This document shows positions 16,992 to 25,396 of a DNA stretch of 64,000 nucleotides, piece after piece (the stretch's first letter is position 1; each line of letters starts with the position of its first letter). The stretch is from assembly GCF_000284035.1 (NCBI RefSeq), contig NC_016887.1, positions 4,712,001 to 4,776,000 on the forward strand. Reading direction: 5' to 3'. Made by a program: the position numbers and the translations under genes. The notes below the pieces were generated by a model that was not told where the DNA came from, did no database searches, and was given only the letters and a program-made list of their open reading frames with translations. This DNA is from Nocardia cyriacigeorgica GUH-2. Lineage in GTDB: Bacteria; Actinomycetota; Actinomycetes; Mycobacteriales; Mycobacteriaceae.

Positions 16992-17843
16992 TCAGAGCAG
17001 GAAGCGAACCATATCCGCGGTCCGCGCCAGACCCGGCAGGGCCTCCGGCGTGGACCGCGGATGCAGCGCGTGCACGGCGAGCCGGAACATCACCGCGCGC
17101 AACAACATCTGCGGCCACTCCGGCAGATCCGACCAGCGCTCCAGCAGCCCGTCGTCGGCGCCGCCCCACGACAGCGCGTCCACCACCACCACACCCGCCG
17201 CCCACGCGGCCGGCCGCCAATACGGGGTGATATCGCTGAGGCCGGGAGTATCGGCACCGGAGAACAAGACCGTGCCGAACAGGTCGCCGTGCACCAGCTG
17301 CGCCGGGGTCTGCACCGGTTTCCGCAGGGTGGCGAGCTGGCCGATCAGCTCCATGCTGTGCCTGCCGTCCGGTGAGGTCGCCGGCAGCGTCCCGCCCGCG
17401 CGCAGGCTGCGCAGCGGCACCGCCTCCCAGGCGGCGCGGTCGGCGGCGACGAACACATCGACATCCATCCACGGCGCCACCGGCGGCTGCACCAGGAACC
17501 GCGGCCGCTCCAAGTGCGCGGTGGCGGCATGCAACCGCAGCGACACCGACACCACCTCGTCGTGGCGCGGTTCCGGAATGCCCTCCAGGAAGGTGTCGGC
17601 CCGCCAGCCGGAGACGACGTAGCGGCCGTCGGTGGCACGCACCGGCCGCGCCAGCCGCAGCCCGTCGACCTTCAGCGTTTCGCGCACCTTGGCCGACCAG
17701 GCCGCCCTGGCGTGATCGGCGACCGGGCTGAGCACCACATCACCGAGACGCCAGCCGCCTTCCCAGTCGCCCAGCGCAATCGGCGTCACCTCGCGCAGGC
17801 CGAACGTGGCTCGCACATGCTCGGGAGGCTCCACAGATGTCAC
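16992..17843 (-). CDS. TIGR02569-type conserved actinobacterial protein (kinase-like fold)
   Basis: A 283-residue cytosolic protein of unknown function. It matches the actinobacterial TIGR02569 family beside moeZ (Rv3205c type). Weak aminoglycoside-phosphotransferase-like features are visible: a QLVHGDLFGTVLF stretch resembling the HGDLHxxN catalytic loop and a following GLSDITPYWRP. The expected Asn of the loop is replaced (HGDLFGT), so kinase activity is doubtful. GTG is the start, with TACGGT 6 nt upstream (leaderless). It follows moeZ on the same strand with a 73-bp gap. Confidence 0.75.
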   Translation of the reverse strand: MTSVEPPEHVRATFGLREVTPIALGDWEGGWRLGDVVLSPVADHARAAWSAKVRETLKVDGLRLARPVRATDGRYVVSGWRADTFLEGIPEPRHDEVVSVSLRLHAATAHLERPRFLVQPPVAPWMDVDVFVAADRAAWEAVPLRSLRAGGTLPATSPDGRHSMELIGQLATLRKPVQTPAQLVHGDLFGTVLFSGADTPGLSDITPYWRPAAWAAGVVVVDALSWGGADDGLLERWSDLPEWPQMLLRAVMFRLAVHALHPRSTPEALPGLARTADMVRFLL

Positions 17844-17849
17844 GGCCGT

Positions 17850-17855
17850 ACCGTA
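17850..17855 (-). promoter_or_regulatory. Leaderless -10 element of the TIGR02569 gene
   Basis: On the minus strand TACGGT, 6 nt (acggcc), then GTG at 17843. This implies that the gene has its own promoter despite following moeZ closely. Confidence 0.5.
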
Positions 17856-17916
17856 CTCCCGGCGACGCGCCCGAAACGGGCGCCGCGCCGAGATTGCCGG
17901 CGATGTGCCGGGCCGG

Positions 17917-19101
17917 TCAGTACACCGGCAGCGAGGGGTCGACCTGGTTGGCCCAGGCGATCACACCGCCCTGCAGATGGGTGGCGTCGGCGAACCCGGC
18001 GCGCTTGAGCGCGGCCAGCGCCTCCGCCGAGCGGATACCGGTCTTGCAGTGCAGCACGATCGGCTGATTCTGCGGCAGCTCCGACAACGCCTCACCGGAC
18101 AGGATGCGGTCCTTCGGGATCAGCGTCGCGCCCTCGATGTGCACGATGTCCCATTCCACCGGCTCACGCACGTCCACCAGATGCACCGGCTTGCCGGCAT
18201 CGAGCATCTCCTTGAGCTCGCGAGCGGTGATCGTGGAACCGGCGGCGGCCGCCTGACCCTCCTCGCTCACCACACCGCAGAACGCGTCGTAGTCGATCAG
18301 CTCGGTGATCGGCTGACGTTCCGGGTCGCGGCGCAGCTTGATGGTCCGGTAGGTCATATCCAGTGCGTCGTAGACCATCAGCCGGCCCAGCAACGGGTCG
18401 CCGATGCCGGTGATCAGCTTGATCGCCTCGGTCACCATGATCGAGCCGATCGACGCGCACAGCACACCGAGCACACCGCCCTCGGCGCAGGACGGGACCA
18501 TGCCCGGCGGCGGCGCCTCCGGGTAGAGGTCGCGGTAGTTGATGCCGCGGCCGTCGGGGGCGTCCTCCCAGAACACCGACACCTGGCCCTCGAACCGGTA
18601 GATCGAGCCCCACACATACGGCTTGCCCGCCAGCACGGCGGCGTCGTTGACCAGGTAGCGGGTGGCGAAGTTGTCGGTGCCGTCGACGATCAGGTCGTAT
18701 TCGGCGAACAGCTCGACGGCGTTGTCCGGCTCCAGCCGGATCTTGTGCAGCCGCACGTCGATTCCGGAGTTGATCTCCAGGATCGAATCGCGCGCACTGT
18801 CGGCCTTGGACCGGCCGATATCGGATTCACCGTGGATGACCTGGCGTTGCAGATTGGACAGGTCGACCTCGTCGAACTCGACGATGCCGAGCGTGCCGAC
18901 ACCGGCGGCGGCCAGGTACAGCAGGGCAGGCGAGCCGAGCCCACCCGCCCCGATCACCAGCACCTTGGCGTTCTTCAGCCGTTTCTGCCCGTCCACGCCC
19001 ACATCGGGAATGATCAGGTGGCGGCTGTAGCGGGCGACCTCGTCCCTGGTCAGCTCCGCGGCCGGCTCGACCAGTGGTGGCAGGGACTTCGGTGATGACA
19101 C
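17917..19101 (-). CDS. moeZ: Adenylyltransferase/sulfurtransferase MoeZ
   Basis: A 394-residue two-domain enzyme. Residues about 15-270 are a ThiF/MoeB/E1-like adenylyltransferase (VLVIGAGGLGSPALLYLAAA nucleotide loop, DEVDLSNLQRQVIH, DLIVDGTDNFATRYLVND). Residues about 290-390 are a rhodanese with active-site Cys in LHCKTGIRSAEAL. It activates sulfur-carrier proteins as acyl-adenylates and passes sulfur to them (MoaD/CysO-type carriers) for molybdopterin, thiamine or cysteine synthesis. The GTG start has GAGGAG 8 nt upstream. It is the Rv3206c counterpart, next to the DUF3152 gene as in mycobacteria. Confidence 0.92.
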   Translation of the reverse strand: MSSPKSLPPLVEPAAELTRDEVARYSRHLIIPDVGVDGQKRLKNAKVLVIGAGGLGSPALLYLAAAGVGTLGIVEFDEVDLSNLQRQVIHGESDIGRSKADSARDSILEINSGIDVRLHKIRLEPDNAVELFAEYDLIVDGTDNFATRYLVNDAAVLAGKPYVWGSIYRFEGQVSVFWEDAPDGRGINYRDLYPEAPPPGMVPSCAEGGVLGVLCASIGSIMVTEAIKLITGIGDPLLGRLMVYDALDMTYRTIKLRRDPERQPITELIDYDAFCGVVSEEGQAAAAGSTITARELKEMLDAGKPVHLVDVREPVEWDIVHIEGATLIPKDRILSGEALSELPQNQPIVLHCKTGIRSAEALAALKRAGFADATHLQGGVIAWANQVDPSLPVY

Positions 19102-19249
19102 GTCCAGAACTCCTCGAATCGAATGGGCCGATCACGATGCGACGGGCGCACGCCTGGGTGCGCTACCGGTGCAACACCGATGACCCGGCCGTTCTTCCCC
19201 GCCCATGGTCGCGCATCGGCGGCGCCGGGCGTCAACCGGCCCGGCCGGA

Positions 19250-20329
19250 CTACCCGCGCGGATAGGGCCAGGGATTGAACCGGCAGCGCTTACCGTCCAT
19301 CGGGACCACGCCGTCGGGATCGAGGGTGGCGATGACGTTGTTCTCCACGCCGAAGGTTTGCTGCATCATCACCGGCGCCAGCCCGCCGTCGGTCTCACAC
19401 GGCTGATGCTGGTGGTAGCCGATGGCATGGCCGACCTCGTGGTTGACCAGGTACTGCCGGTAGGAGCCGATATCGCCTTCGAAGGCCAGCGCCCCGCGCA
19501 CCCAGCGCGCTTCCGACAACACCACCCGGCCGAGGTCGGAGTTGTAGCAGGAGGAATCGATCTCGATCTCGAAACCGCATGCGCCGCGGGCGGTCTGGCG
19601 CGAGGTGAGCGAGACCCGGAAGTCCGGTTCACCCTGATCCACCCGGCGGAAAGCGAACTTGCGGTCATGGGTCCAGCTCTTCGGGTTGGCCAGGGTGGAG
19701 TCGACCATCTTCGCCACCGCGGCGTCGCCGCCGTAGCCGGTGGTGTCGAGTCCGTCCTCGATTTCCACGGTGTAGCTGAAGACGTATTCCTCGCCGATGC
19801 CCACCTGGGCGCTGGTGCCCGGCACCACCCGCCAGGTGCCGGCACCGGTCTCCACGAACTGGCCGCCCTCGGGCAGGGCGCCGGTGGGCAGATCGTCGGG
19901 GAACTTGCCGTCACCGGGCGGTGCGCCGATGACGCCTGCGCTGGCCGCGGGCGGGCTCAGCCGTCCGAAACCGGGCTCACCCGCCGCCGGAGCGGAGTCG
20001 GGACCGGTGCGGATCGCGTCGACGACCACGATCAGCGTCACCGCGAACAACACCGGCAGCGCGTAGGCCCGCCAGCCGTAGGTGGACACGAACCGGCCGA
20101 TGGCGCTCTGCTTCTTCACATCCCGCGCCGGACGCGGGGCGCGCGAGCGAGCCTTCTCATCCGGTGCGGTGGGGTCCCAGCGAGCCCGCAACGGCTGCCG
20201 CGAACGGTCGGAGGTGCCGGGATCCGGCCATGCCACGGGGCTCGTCACTGCGGAACCGGAGTCCTCGGAATCACGGGGGCGGTGCGCATCGCGCCCGCCG
20301 CCGGTCGGCTTTTCCGGTCGGTCGGTCAC
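19250..20329 (-). CDS. DUF3152 membrane-anchored zinc metalloprotease-like protein
   Basis: A 359-residue protein. A charged cytosolic N-terminus of about 80 residues is followed by one membrane segment (AYALPVLFAVTLIVVVDAI) and an extracytoplasmic domain of about 240 residues. The domain ends with LVNHEVGHAIGYHQHQ, an HExxHxxGxxH metzincin-type zinc site, so peptidase activity is likely though unproven. Four Cys residues may form disulfides outside the cell. The GTG at 20329 follows GAGAGG; the same frame is open for 88 more codons into fasR but unused. It is divergent from fasR. Confidence 0.82.
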   Translation of the reverse strand: MTDRPEKPTGGGRDAHRPRDSEDSGSAVTSPVAWPDPGTSDRSRQPLRARWDPTAPDEKARSRAPRPARDVKKQSAIGRFVSTYGWRAYALPVLFAVTLIVVVDAIRTGPDSAPAAGEPGFGRLSPPAASAGVIGAPPGDGKFPDDLPTGALPEGGQFVETGAGTWRVVPGTSAQVGIGEEYVFSYTVEIEDGLDTTGYGGDAAVAKMVDSTLANPKSWTHDRKFAFRRVDQGEPDFRVSLTSRQTARGACGFEIEIDSSCYNSDLGRVVLSEARWVRGALAFEGDIGSYRQYLVNHEVGHAIGYHQHQPCETDGGLAPVMMQQTFGVENNVIATLDPDGVVPMDGKRCRFNPWPYPRG

Positions 20330-20519
20330 GGGAAACAGCCTCTCACAGTGGCAAAGACCGCGGCACCGGGCATTGGCGGGCCGGTAGATCACTGCGAGAT
20401 TTCTCACCGATCGCTGTGCATTCACCACCCCCATCGGAAAGTGTGACGCGAGCGGGTATCGTGCTGTGGATAACCCGGTGCACACCCCTTTTGCCGGGGA
20501 ATCGACTGGGAGATCCGAA

Positions 20520-21212
20520 ATGACTGACCTCGTGGACCGGATGACGTCCCGCAGAACGTCGTCCGAGGCCATGACCCCGGCCAAGCGCGGCACCAGGCTG
20601 CCGCGCGACGAACGACGCCAGCAGCTGCTCGCCGCTGCCAGTGAGGTGTTCGTGCTGCGTGGCTATCACGCCGCGGGCATGGACGAGATCTCGCAATGCG
20701 CGGGCGTCAGCAAGCCGGTGCTCTACCAGCACTTCACCAGCAAGCTCGAGCTGTATGTCGCGGTGCTGCAGAACTACGTCGACATGCTGGTGTCGAGCGT
20801 GCGCCAGGCGCTGCGCTCCACCACCGACAACCGTCAGCGCGTGCGCGCGGCCGTACAGGCCTACTTCGACTTCGTCGACAACGAGATGCAGGGCTTCCGG
20901 CTGGTCTTCGAATCCGACCTGACCAACGAGCCGCAGGTGCAGCGCCGGGTCGAGCAGGCCACCGAGGCCTGCGTGGACGCGGTCTTCGATCTGGTGGCCC
21001 ACGACTCCGGCCTCGACCCGTACCGGGCCCGCATCCTCGCGGTCGGCCTGGTCGGGGCGAGCCAGTTCACCGCGCGCTACTGGCTCGAAGCCGACCGCCC
21101 GATCCCGAAGGACGAGGCCGTCGACACCACGGTCGCACTGGCATGGGGAGGGCTGTCCCACGTGCCGCTGCATCCGATCGAGCAGGTGCTGCGCGCTCGC
21201 GACGAGCAGTAA
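20520..21212 (+). CDS. fasR: TetR-family regulator, FasR-like
   Basis: A 230-residue TetR protein. Its HTH is LPRDERRQQLLAAASEVFVLRGYHAAGMDEISQCAGVSKPVLYQHFTSK; the rest is a helical ligand domain. Position between the DUF3152 gene and a DUF3107 gene matches Rv3208 (FasR), known as the acyl-CoA-sensing activator of the fas-acpS operon; fas itself is not in this window, so the name rests on synteny and recollection. The ATG at 20520 follows GGGAG; a GTG at 20466 would add 18 residues. A strong terminator hairpin follows. Confidence 0.8.
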   Translation: MTDLVDRMTSRRTSSEAMTPAKRGTRLPRDERRQQLLAAASEVFVLRGYHAAGMDEISQCAGVSKPVLYQHFTSKLELYVAVLQNYVDMLVSSVRQALRSTTDNRQRVRAAVQAYFDFVDNEMQGFRLVFESDLTNEPQVQRRVEQATEACVDAVFDLVAHDSGLDPYRARILAVGLVGASQFTARYWLEADRPIPKDEAVDTTVALAWGGLSHVPLHPIEQVLRARDEQ

Positions 21213-21229
21213 CAGCGCGACAACGACGA

Positions 21230-21266
21230 AGCCCCTGGTATCCGGTCCGGCCGGATACCAGGGGCT
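21230..21266. terminator. Bidirectional terminator between fasR and the DUF3107 gene
   Basis: A 16-bp perfect inverted repeat (arms 21230-21245 and 21251-21266, core CCCCTGGTATCCGG) with a 5-nt loop, placed between convergent genes. A T-run is weak, as is common in this GC range. Confidence 0.8.
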
Positions 21267-21281
21267 CTTCGTTCGGAAGAC

Positions 21282-21515
21282 TTATACGGCGGCGAAGCCG
21301 ACGCGGCCGCCGGTGGCGGTGCCGATCTCCACGTAGGCGACCTTCGACGCCTGGATCAGGAACTTGCGGCCCTTCTCGTCGGTCAGCGCGACGACACCGC
21401 TATCCCCGCTCAGGGCTCCGGACACCAGCGCCTCGACCTCGTCGGGGGTCTGCGAGCTGGTGATGACGAGCTCGCGCGGGCTATCCGAAATACCGATCTT
21501 GACCTCCACGGCCAA
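21282..21515 (-). CDS. DUF3107 family protein (TB9.4-like)
   Basis: A 77-residue cytosolic protein: MAVEVKIGISDSPRELVI at the N-terminus, then TPDEVEALVSGAL and a C-terminal VAYVEIGTATGGRVGFA. This is the small actinobacterial DUF3107 family, found beside fasR in mycobacteria (Rv3208A/TB9.4). Function is unknown; the predicted strand-helix-strand pattern is compact and no catalytic motif is seen. The ATG is preceded by GGAGG. It is transcribed alone, convergent with fasR. Confidence 0.85.
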   Translation of the reverse strand: MAVEVKIGISDSPRELVITSSQTPDEVEALVSGALSGDSGVVALTDEKGRKFLIQASKVAYVEIGTATGGRVGFAAV

Positions 21516-21614
21516 CCTCCGAACATAGAGTCGTGTGCTGTCGCACCAAGGCTAATGCAGCCGCGCGGGGTGCAGGCACCTGACCGCCTGCGCTGTCAGC
21601 GAAACGCCCGAGCG

Positions 21615-22166
21615 CTACTTCGGCTCGACGAGCTGGATGTCGAGTTCCACCTTGACCGCGTCGCTGAGCATGCCGGGCAGCGGGCCGCCGACGCCGAAAT
21701 CGGTGCGCTTGATGGTGCCGGTGGCGGAGAATCCGGCGTGGTTGTCGCCGGTGGCGCCGAACTCCTGCACCCCGCCCCACTCGACCTCGAGGGTGACCGG
21801 CTTGGTGATCTGGCCGAGGGTCGCCTCGCCCTCGACGGTGAAGGTTTCCTCGATCTGTACCGGCGCGGTGGCGCGGAAGGTCAGCGTCGGCCGGTTGGCC
21901 ACGTCGAGGAAGTCGGCGGTGCGCACGTGAGCATCGCGGTCGGGGTTGCCGGTGTCGAAGGAGTCGAGGTAGATGGTGGCACCGATGGTCGCGGCGCCGG
22001 ATTCGTCGACGACGAATTCGGTGTCGAACTTGGTGAAGCTGCCGCGCACCTTGGAGATGCCGAGGTGACGGATGGTGAAGGCGACGGTCGAATGCGCGGG
22101 GTCCAGGGCCCACGATCCGGGGCGCAGCTGCTGGGTCGCGGTGGTGGTTTCCGGTGTAGTGGTCAT
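21615..22166 (-). CDS. YceI-family lipocalin-like protein
   Basis: A 183-residue YceI-domain protein. Signature stretches are GSWALDPAHSTVAFTIRHLGISKVRGSF at the N-terminus, DSFDTGNPDRDAHVRTADFLD in the middle and FGVGGPLPGMLSDAVKVELDIQL at the end. The family forms an eight-strand barrel that holds a polyisoprenoid chain. No signal peptide is present, so this copy is predicted to be cytosolic, as in many actinobacterial members. The start is the ATG at 22166, or 22178 four codons upstream. It is divergent from an HTH regulator gene. Confidence 0.87.
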   Translation of the reverse strand: MTTTPETTTATQQLRPGSWALDPAHSTVAFTIRHLGISKVRGSFTKFDTEFVVDESGAATIGATIYLDSFDTGNPDRDAHVRTADFLDVANRPTLTFRATAPVQIEETFTVEGEATLGQITKPVTLEVEWGGVQEFGATGDNHAGFSATGTIKRTDFGVGGPLPGMLSDAVKVELDIQLVEPK

Positions 22167-22181
22167 GGTCTCCACCATGAC

Positions 22182-22195
22182 CGGACCACGGTCCG
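22182..22195. promoter_or_regulatory. Inverted repeat between yceI-like and HTH regulator genes
   Basis: CGGACC-AC-GGTCCG, perfect 6-bp arms with a 2-nt spacer, close to the yceI-like start. It is a plausible operator for the divergent regulator but not matched to a known motif. Confidence 0.35.
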
Positions 22196-22259
22196 CTAAC
22201 CAGACCGTCGTTATCCTGGACCTGGCAGGGCGCGGATAAACCGGGCCCGACGAGGCACG

Positions 22260-23096
22260 ATGGACGTCATGGCACGAAGCAGGTTCGCCGAATTCCTGGT
22301 CGCCCGGCGCGCGGAACTGCGGCCCGGCGATGTCGGGCTGCCCGAGGGCCGCCGCCGCCGCACCCCCGGACTGCGCCGCGAGGAGGTCGCGGTGCGGGCC
22401 GGGGTGAGCGCGGACTACCTGGCCCGCCTGGAGCAGGGACGCGACAACAATCCCTCCCCCGCCGTGGTGGAGGCGCTCGCCGATGCCCTGTTGCTGCGCG
22501 GTGAGGCGCGCTATCAGTTCAACATCCTGGCCCTGACCGCCGCCGACGGTTCGCGCTGCCCGGGCGGCGAGGCCGAGCCGGAGCAGATTCCCGAGACCAT
22601 CGCCCAGGTCCTGCGGGCCCTCGCACCGACACCCGCCTTCGTCGTCGGCCGGCAGCTGAACGTGCTCGACTGGAACGCCGCCTGGGCCGATTTCGCCGCA
22701 CCGCTGGGCCTGCTCGACGATTCCTCGCCCAACCTGGCCCGCTACACTTTCACCCATCCGGCCGCCCACCGGGTGCTGCGCAATTGGCCACACGCCGCGG
22801 ATGCCTTCGCCGCCGCGCTCAACCGCGCCATGGTGCGCTGGCCCGCCGACGACGCACTCCGCGAGACCATCGATACGCTGCGGCGTCACCCGGATTTCGC
22901 CGAACGCTGGTCACCGCAGCGGCTCAACGAGCCGACCGCGTCGCTGCTGCGGTTCGACCATCCGGTCCACGGTGCGGTGGACGTGCCGTTCGAAACCTTG
23001 GAGACCACCAGCGATCAGAGCCTGATCGTCTGGCTCACCGACCGCGTCCAGTCGACCGGCCTGCACCTGGTCCGCGATCGCGCGGCCAACGCCTAG
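22260..23096 (+). CDS. XRE-family regulator with MmyB-like ligand domain
   Basis: A 278-residue protein. An N-terminal HTH (FLVARRAELRPGDVGLPEGR, then LRREEVAVRAGVSADYLARLEQG) is followed from about residue 105 by an MmyB-like PAS-type ligand domain (FVVGRQLNVLDWNAAWADFA, NLARYTFTHPAAHRVLRNW, FDHPVHGAVDVPFETLETT). In Streptomyces the MmyB domain binds a fatty acid. The divergent yceI-like gene is a likely target. The ATG at 22260 has GAGG close upstream; an in-frame ATG three codons later is an alternative. Confidence 0.85.
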   Translation: MDVMARSRFAEFLVARRAELRPGDVGLPEGRRRRTPGLRREEVAVRAGVSADYLARLEQGRDNNPSPAVVEALADALLLRGEARYQFNILALTAADGSRCPGGEAEPEQIPETIAQVLRALAPTPAFVVGRQLNVLDWNAAWADFAAPLGLLDDSSPNLARYTFTHPAAHRVLRNWPHAADAFAAALNRAMVRWPADDALRETIDTLRRHPDFAERWSPQRLNEPTASLLRFDHPVHGAVDVPFETLETTSDQSLIVWLTDRVQSTGLHLVRDRAANA

Positions 23097-23103
23097 CGGG
23101 CGA

Positions 23104-23805
23104 CTACAGCCCGAGCACCGACATCCGTTCGGCGTGGCTGGCCTGCATGCGCTCGAACAGGGTGGCGATGCCGTTGAGGTCGCCGGTGGCGGCGAGCACC
23201 AGCTCGGTGAGCTCGTCGCGCTGGGCCATCACGTACTGGGCCTGGGTGATCGCCTCGCCGAGCAGCCTGCGGCCCCACAGCGTCAGCCGGTCGCGCTCGG
23301 ACCGGCTGGCGGCCACCGCGCGGCGCACCTCGTCGACCACGAACTCCGAATGCCCGGTCTCGGCCAGCACATCACGCACCACCTCGGCCACATCGGGGCT
23401 GAGCACACCGGCGATCTCGCGGTAGAAGTCGGCGGCGATGCCGTCACCGACGTAGAACTTCACCATCGATTCGAGCCACGTCGACGGGTCGGTGGAGGCG
23501 TGGTAGGCGTCCAGCGCGCGCACGAACGGCGCCATCACCTCGAAGATGTCGGCCCCGCGCGCCGACAGCGCCGCCTCGAGCCGCTTGAAGTGCTCCATCT
23601 CGGCGGCGGCCATCTTCGCCACCGCGACCTTGCCCCGGACGGTGGGCGAGAGCTTGGCCTCCTCGGCGAGCCGGTAGAACGCGGAGATCTCACCGTAGGC
23701 GAGCACCGCGAACAGATCGGTCACCCCGGGATGGTCGGCGGGAATGGACGGCGAATCCGGGCCGGTCGGCGAAACACCCAGCGCGGCAGGTGACTGTGCT
23801 CCCAT
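23104..23805 (-). CDS. Ferritin-like diiron-fold protein (MiaE-like helical bundle)
   Basis: A 233-residue helical protein. Glu/His pairs typical of a ferritin-like diiron site are visible: YGEISAFYRLAEEA, then KMAAAEMEHFKRLEAALS (ExxH), and AETGHSEFVVDEV later. It resembles the Rv3210c family and MiaE-type tRNA hydroxylases, but the substrate is unknown. The ATG at 23805 lies 8 nt after TACCCT, near the leaderless spacing. It is convergent with the XRE regulator and followed upstream by the alpha/beta hydrolase gene on the same strand. Confidence 0.75.
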   Translation of the reverse strand: MGAQSPAALGVSPTGPDSPSIPADHPGVTDLFAVLAYGEISAFYRLAEEAKLSPTVRGKVAVAKMAAAEMEHFKRLEAALSARGADIFEVMAPFVRALDAYHASTDPSTWLESMVKFYVGDGIAADFYREIAGVLSPDVAEVVRDVLAETGHSEFVVDEVRRAVAASRSERDRLTLWGRRLLGEAITQAQYVMAQRDELTELVLAATGDLNGIATLFERMQASHAERMSVLGL

Positions 23806-23876
23806 GGCACACCAGGGTAATACCCGTCGCGCGCCTCGTCCCCGGCGCACGCACCGGCTACCGCGCCGCGGGCCGG

Positions 23877-24926
23877 TCAGACCTCGGTCGCCAGGAATTT
23901 ATCCAGGTAGGTCCAGGTCGTGTCGCGTGCGGTGGGTCCGGTCAGGATCCCGAGGTGGCTGCCGGGTGCGGTCTCGTAGCGCACCGACGCGGCACCGCTG
24001 AGGGTGCGCAGTCCGGCCTCGACGGCGGCGGCCGGGGTGATGACGTCGCTGGGCCCGCCGACCAGCAGCACCGGCGCGGTGACGTCGGCGAGCGCGATAC
24101 GCCGCTCGCCGAGCCGCACCACGCCACGGCCGATGTCGTTGTTGAGGATGAGCCTGCCCCACAGCTGGCCGTAGAACCGGCCGGGGTAGCCGGGCATCTC
24201 GGCCATGAACCGGTCGATGGTCTCCATCCGGGCCAGCGTCTCGGTGCGGGCGATATTGCTGGCGACAAACCACGGCCGCTTGAGCTCGCGCTCCCACGCG
24301 GTGGCCCGGTAGGCGAGCCGGGTGAGCCCGGCGGGTACACCGCCGGCCGCGCGCACGACCGTCGAAACGGCCTGTCCGCCGGTCAGTTTGGCGACCGCGC
24401 GCAGCTGCGGCATGCCGGTCATCTTGTCGTAGTCCAGCGGCGCGCCGACCGCGGTGATCGACCGGATCGGCAGCTGGGTGTTCGCGGCGGCGGTCAGCAG
24501 CGACAGGGTGCCGCCCAGCGACCAGCCGATCAGGTCGACGGGCACCCCGCCGCGATCGGCCGAGGCGCGCAGCACCGCGTCGGGCAGGATGTCGTCGATC
24601 CAGTCCTCGAAGCCCATCCGGCGGTCGGCGAAGGTGATCTCGCCGTAGTCGACCAGGTACGGCGCGCGTCCGCTCTCCAGCAGGAACCGGGCCACGCTCT
24701 GGTCCGGCTGCAGATCGAAGCAGGTGGCGGGGGCGGCCAGCGGGGGCACGAGCAGCACCGCGGAGTCGGTTTCGGCCGGTGCGCCGTCGAATCGCAGCAG
24801 CCTGCGATGGGGTTGGTCCCACAGCACGGTCGACGGTGCCGGTTCGGGATCGGCCACACCGGAGCCGAAGGTCAGAGCCCAGGCGTTGCGCGCGGCGAGG
24901 GTGACGGTGTCTGCGATGCTCACCAC
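23877..24926 (-). CDS. Alpha/beta hydrolase, PHA synthase/depolymerase-like
   Basis: A 349-residue protein of the PhaC-like alpha/beta hydrolase group. Features are LLVPPLAAPATCFDLQPDQSVARFLLESG and PYLVDYGEITF, a nucleophile elbow GWSLGG with Ser136, VLLVGGPSDVITPAAAV for the acid and PGSHLGILTG for the His. PHA synthases carry Cys in this elbow (GxCxG); here it is Ser, so hydrolase or acyltransferase activity is more likely than polymerisation. The start is a GTG. It precedes the ferritin-like gene with a 71-bp gap. Confidence 0.78.
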   Translation of the reverse strand: MVSIADTVTLAARNAWALTFGSGVADPEPAPSTVLWDQPHRRLLRFDGAPAETDSAVLLVPPLAAPATCFDLQPDQSVARFLLESGRAPYLVDYGEITFADRRMGFEDWIDDILPDAVLRASADRGGVPVDLIGWSLGGTLSLLTAAANTQLPIRSITAVGAPLDYDKMTGMPQLRAVAKLTGGQAVSTVVRAAGGVPAGLTRLAYRATAWERELKRPWFVASNIARTETLARMETIDRFMAEMPGYPGRFYGQLWGRLILNNDIGRGVVRLGERRIALADVTAPVLLVGGPSDVITPAAAVEAGLRTLSGAASVRYETAPGSHLGILTGPTARDTTWTYLDKFLATEV

Positions 24927-25396
24927 ACGAATGTCTCACATCCGGTACCGCCGGTAACACCCACGGCCGGGCGATGAGGGGCGGACTGTTGCCTATATCA
25001 CCCGTTCGCCACGCCCGGTGAATTACCGTGTCGCGCACGACCGATCGCCGGGGTAAGCACCGAAAACGAACTAATGGCCGCGCCATTTTCGTGCCAGTTT
25101 TTCGGGCCGCGCACAATATCACGCTACAATCACCACGGACAACGAAAATTTCGCGCCCGATCGAGTAAACGATCGTCCCCCGACACAGCCGTCGGCCCCG
25201 GCGCGTAAGCCGATGTCCATGGAAAATGTGCGCGCACCAGATCCGCATCACCGATGCGCCGCGCCGATGTCTCCCAGGCAGCCCCCACTCCGGCGGGTAC
25301 CGCTGACATCCGGCAGCTCCCGGTGAGTATCACAGGCGGATACGTGGTCGTCGCGGACCGGCCGGTCCGCCCCACGCCTCGTGCGCGCGTGACGCG
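24927..25396. other. 470-bp intergenic region, divergent promoters and long helicase leader
   Basis: No gene is recognised here. It separates the alpha/beta hydrolase (minus) and the DEAD-box helicase (plus) and is locally less GC-rich at 25060-25180. A TACAAT at 25125-25130 is the best -10 candidate for the helicase and would give a leader of about 260 nt. Long leaders are common for cold-shock RNA helicases. Confidence 0.45.

Noticed and set aside
20330..20593. N-terminal extension of the DUF3152 protein
   Set aside because: It would overlap fasR and its promoter; GAGAGG precedes the GTG at 20329.
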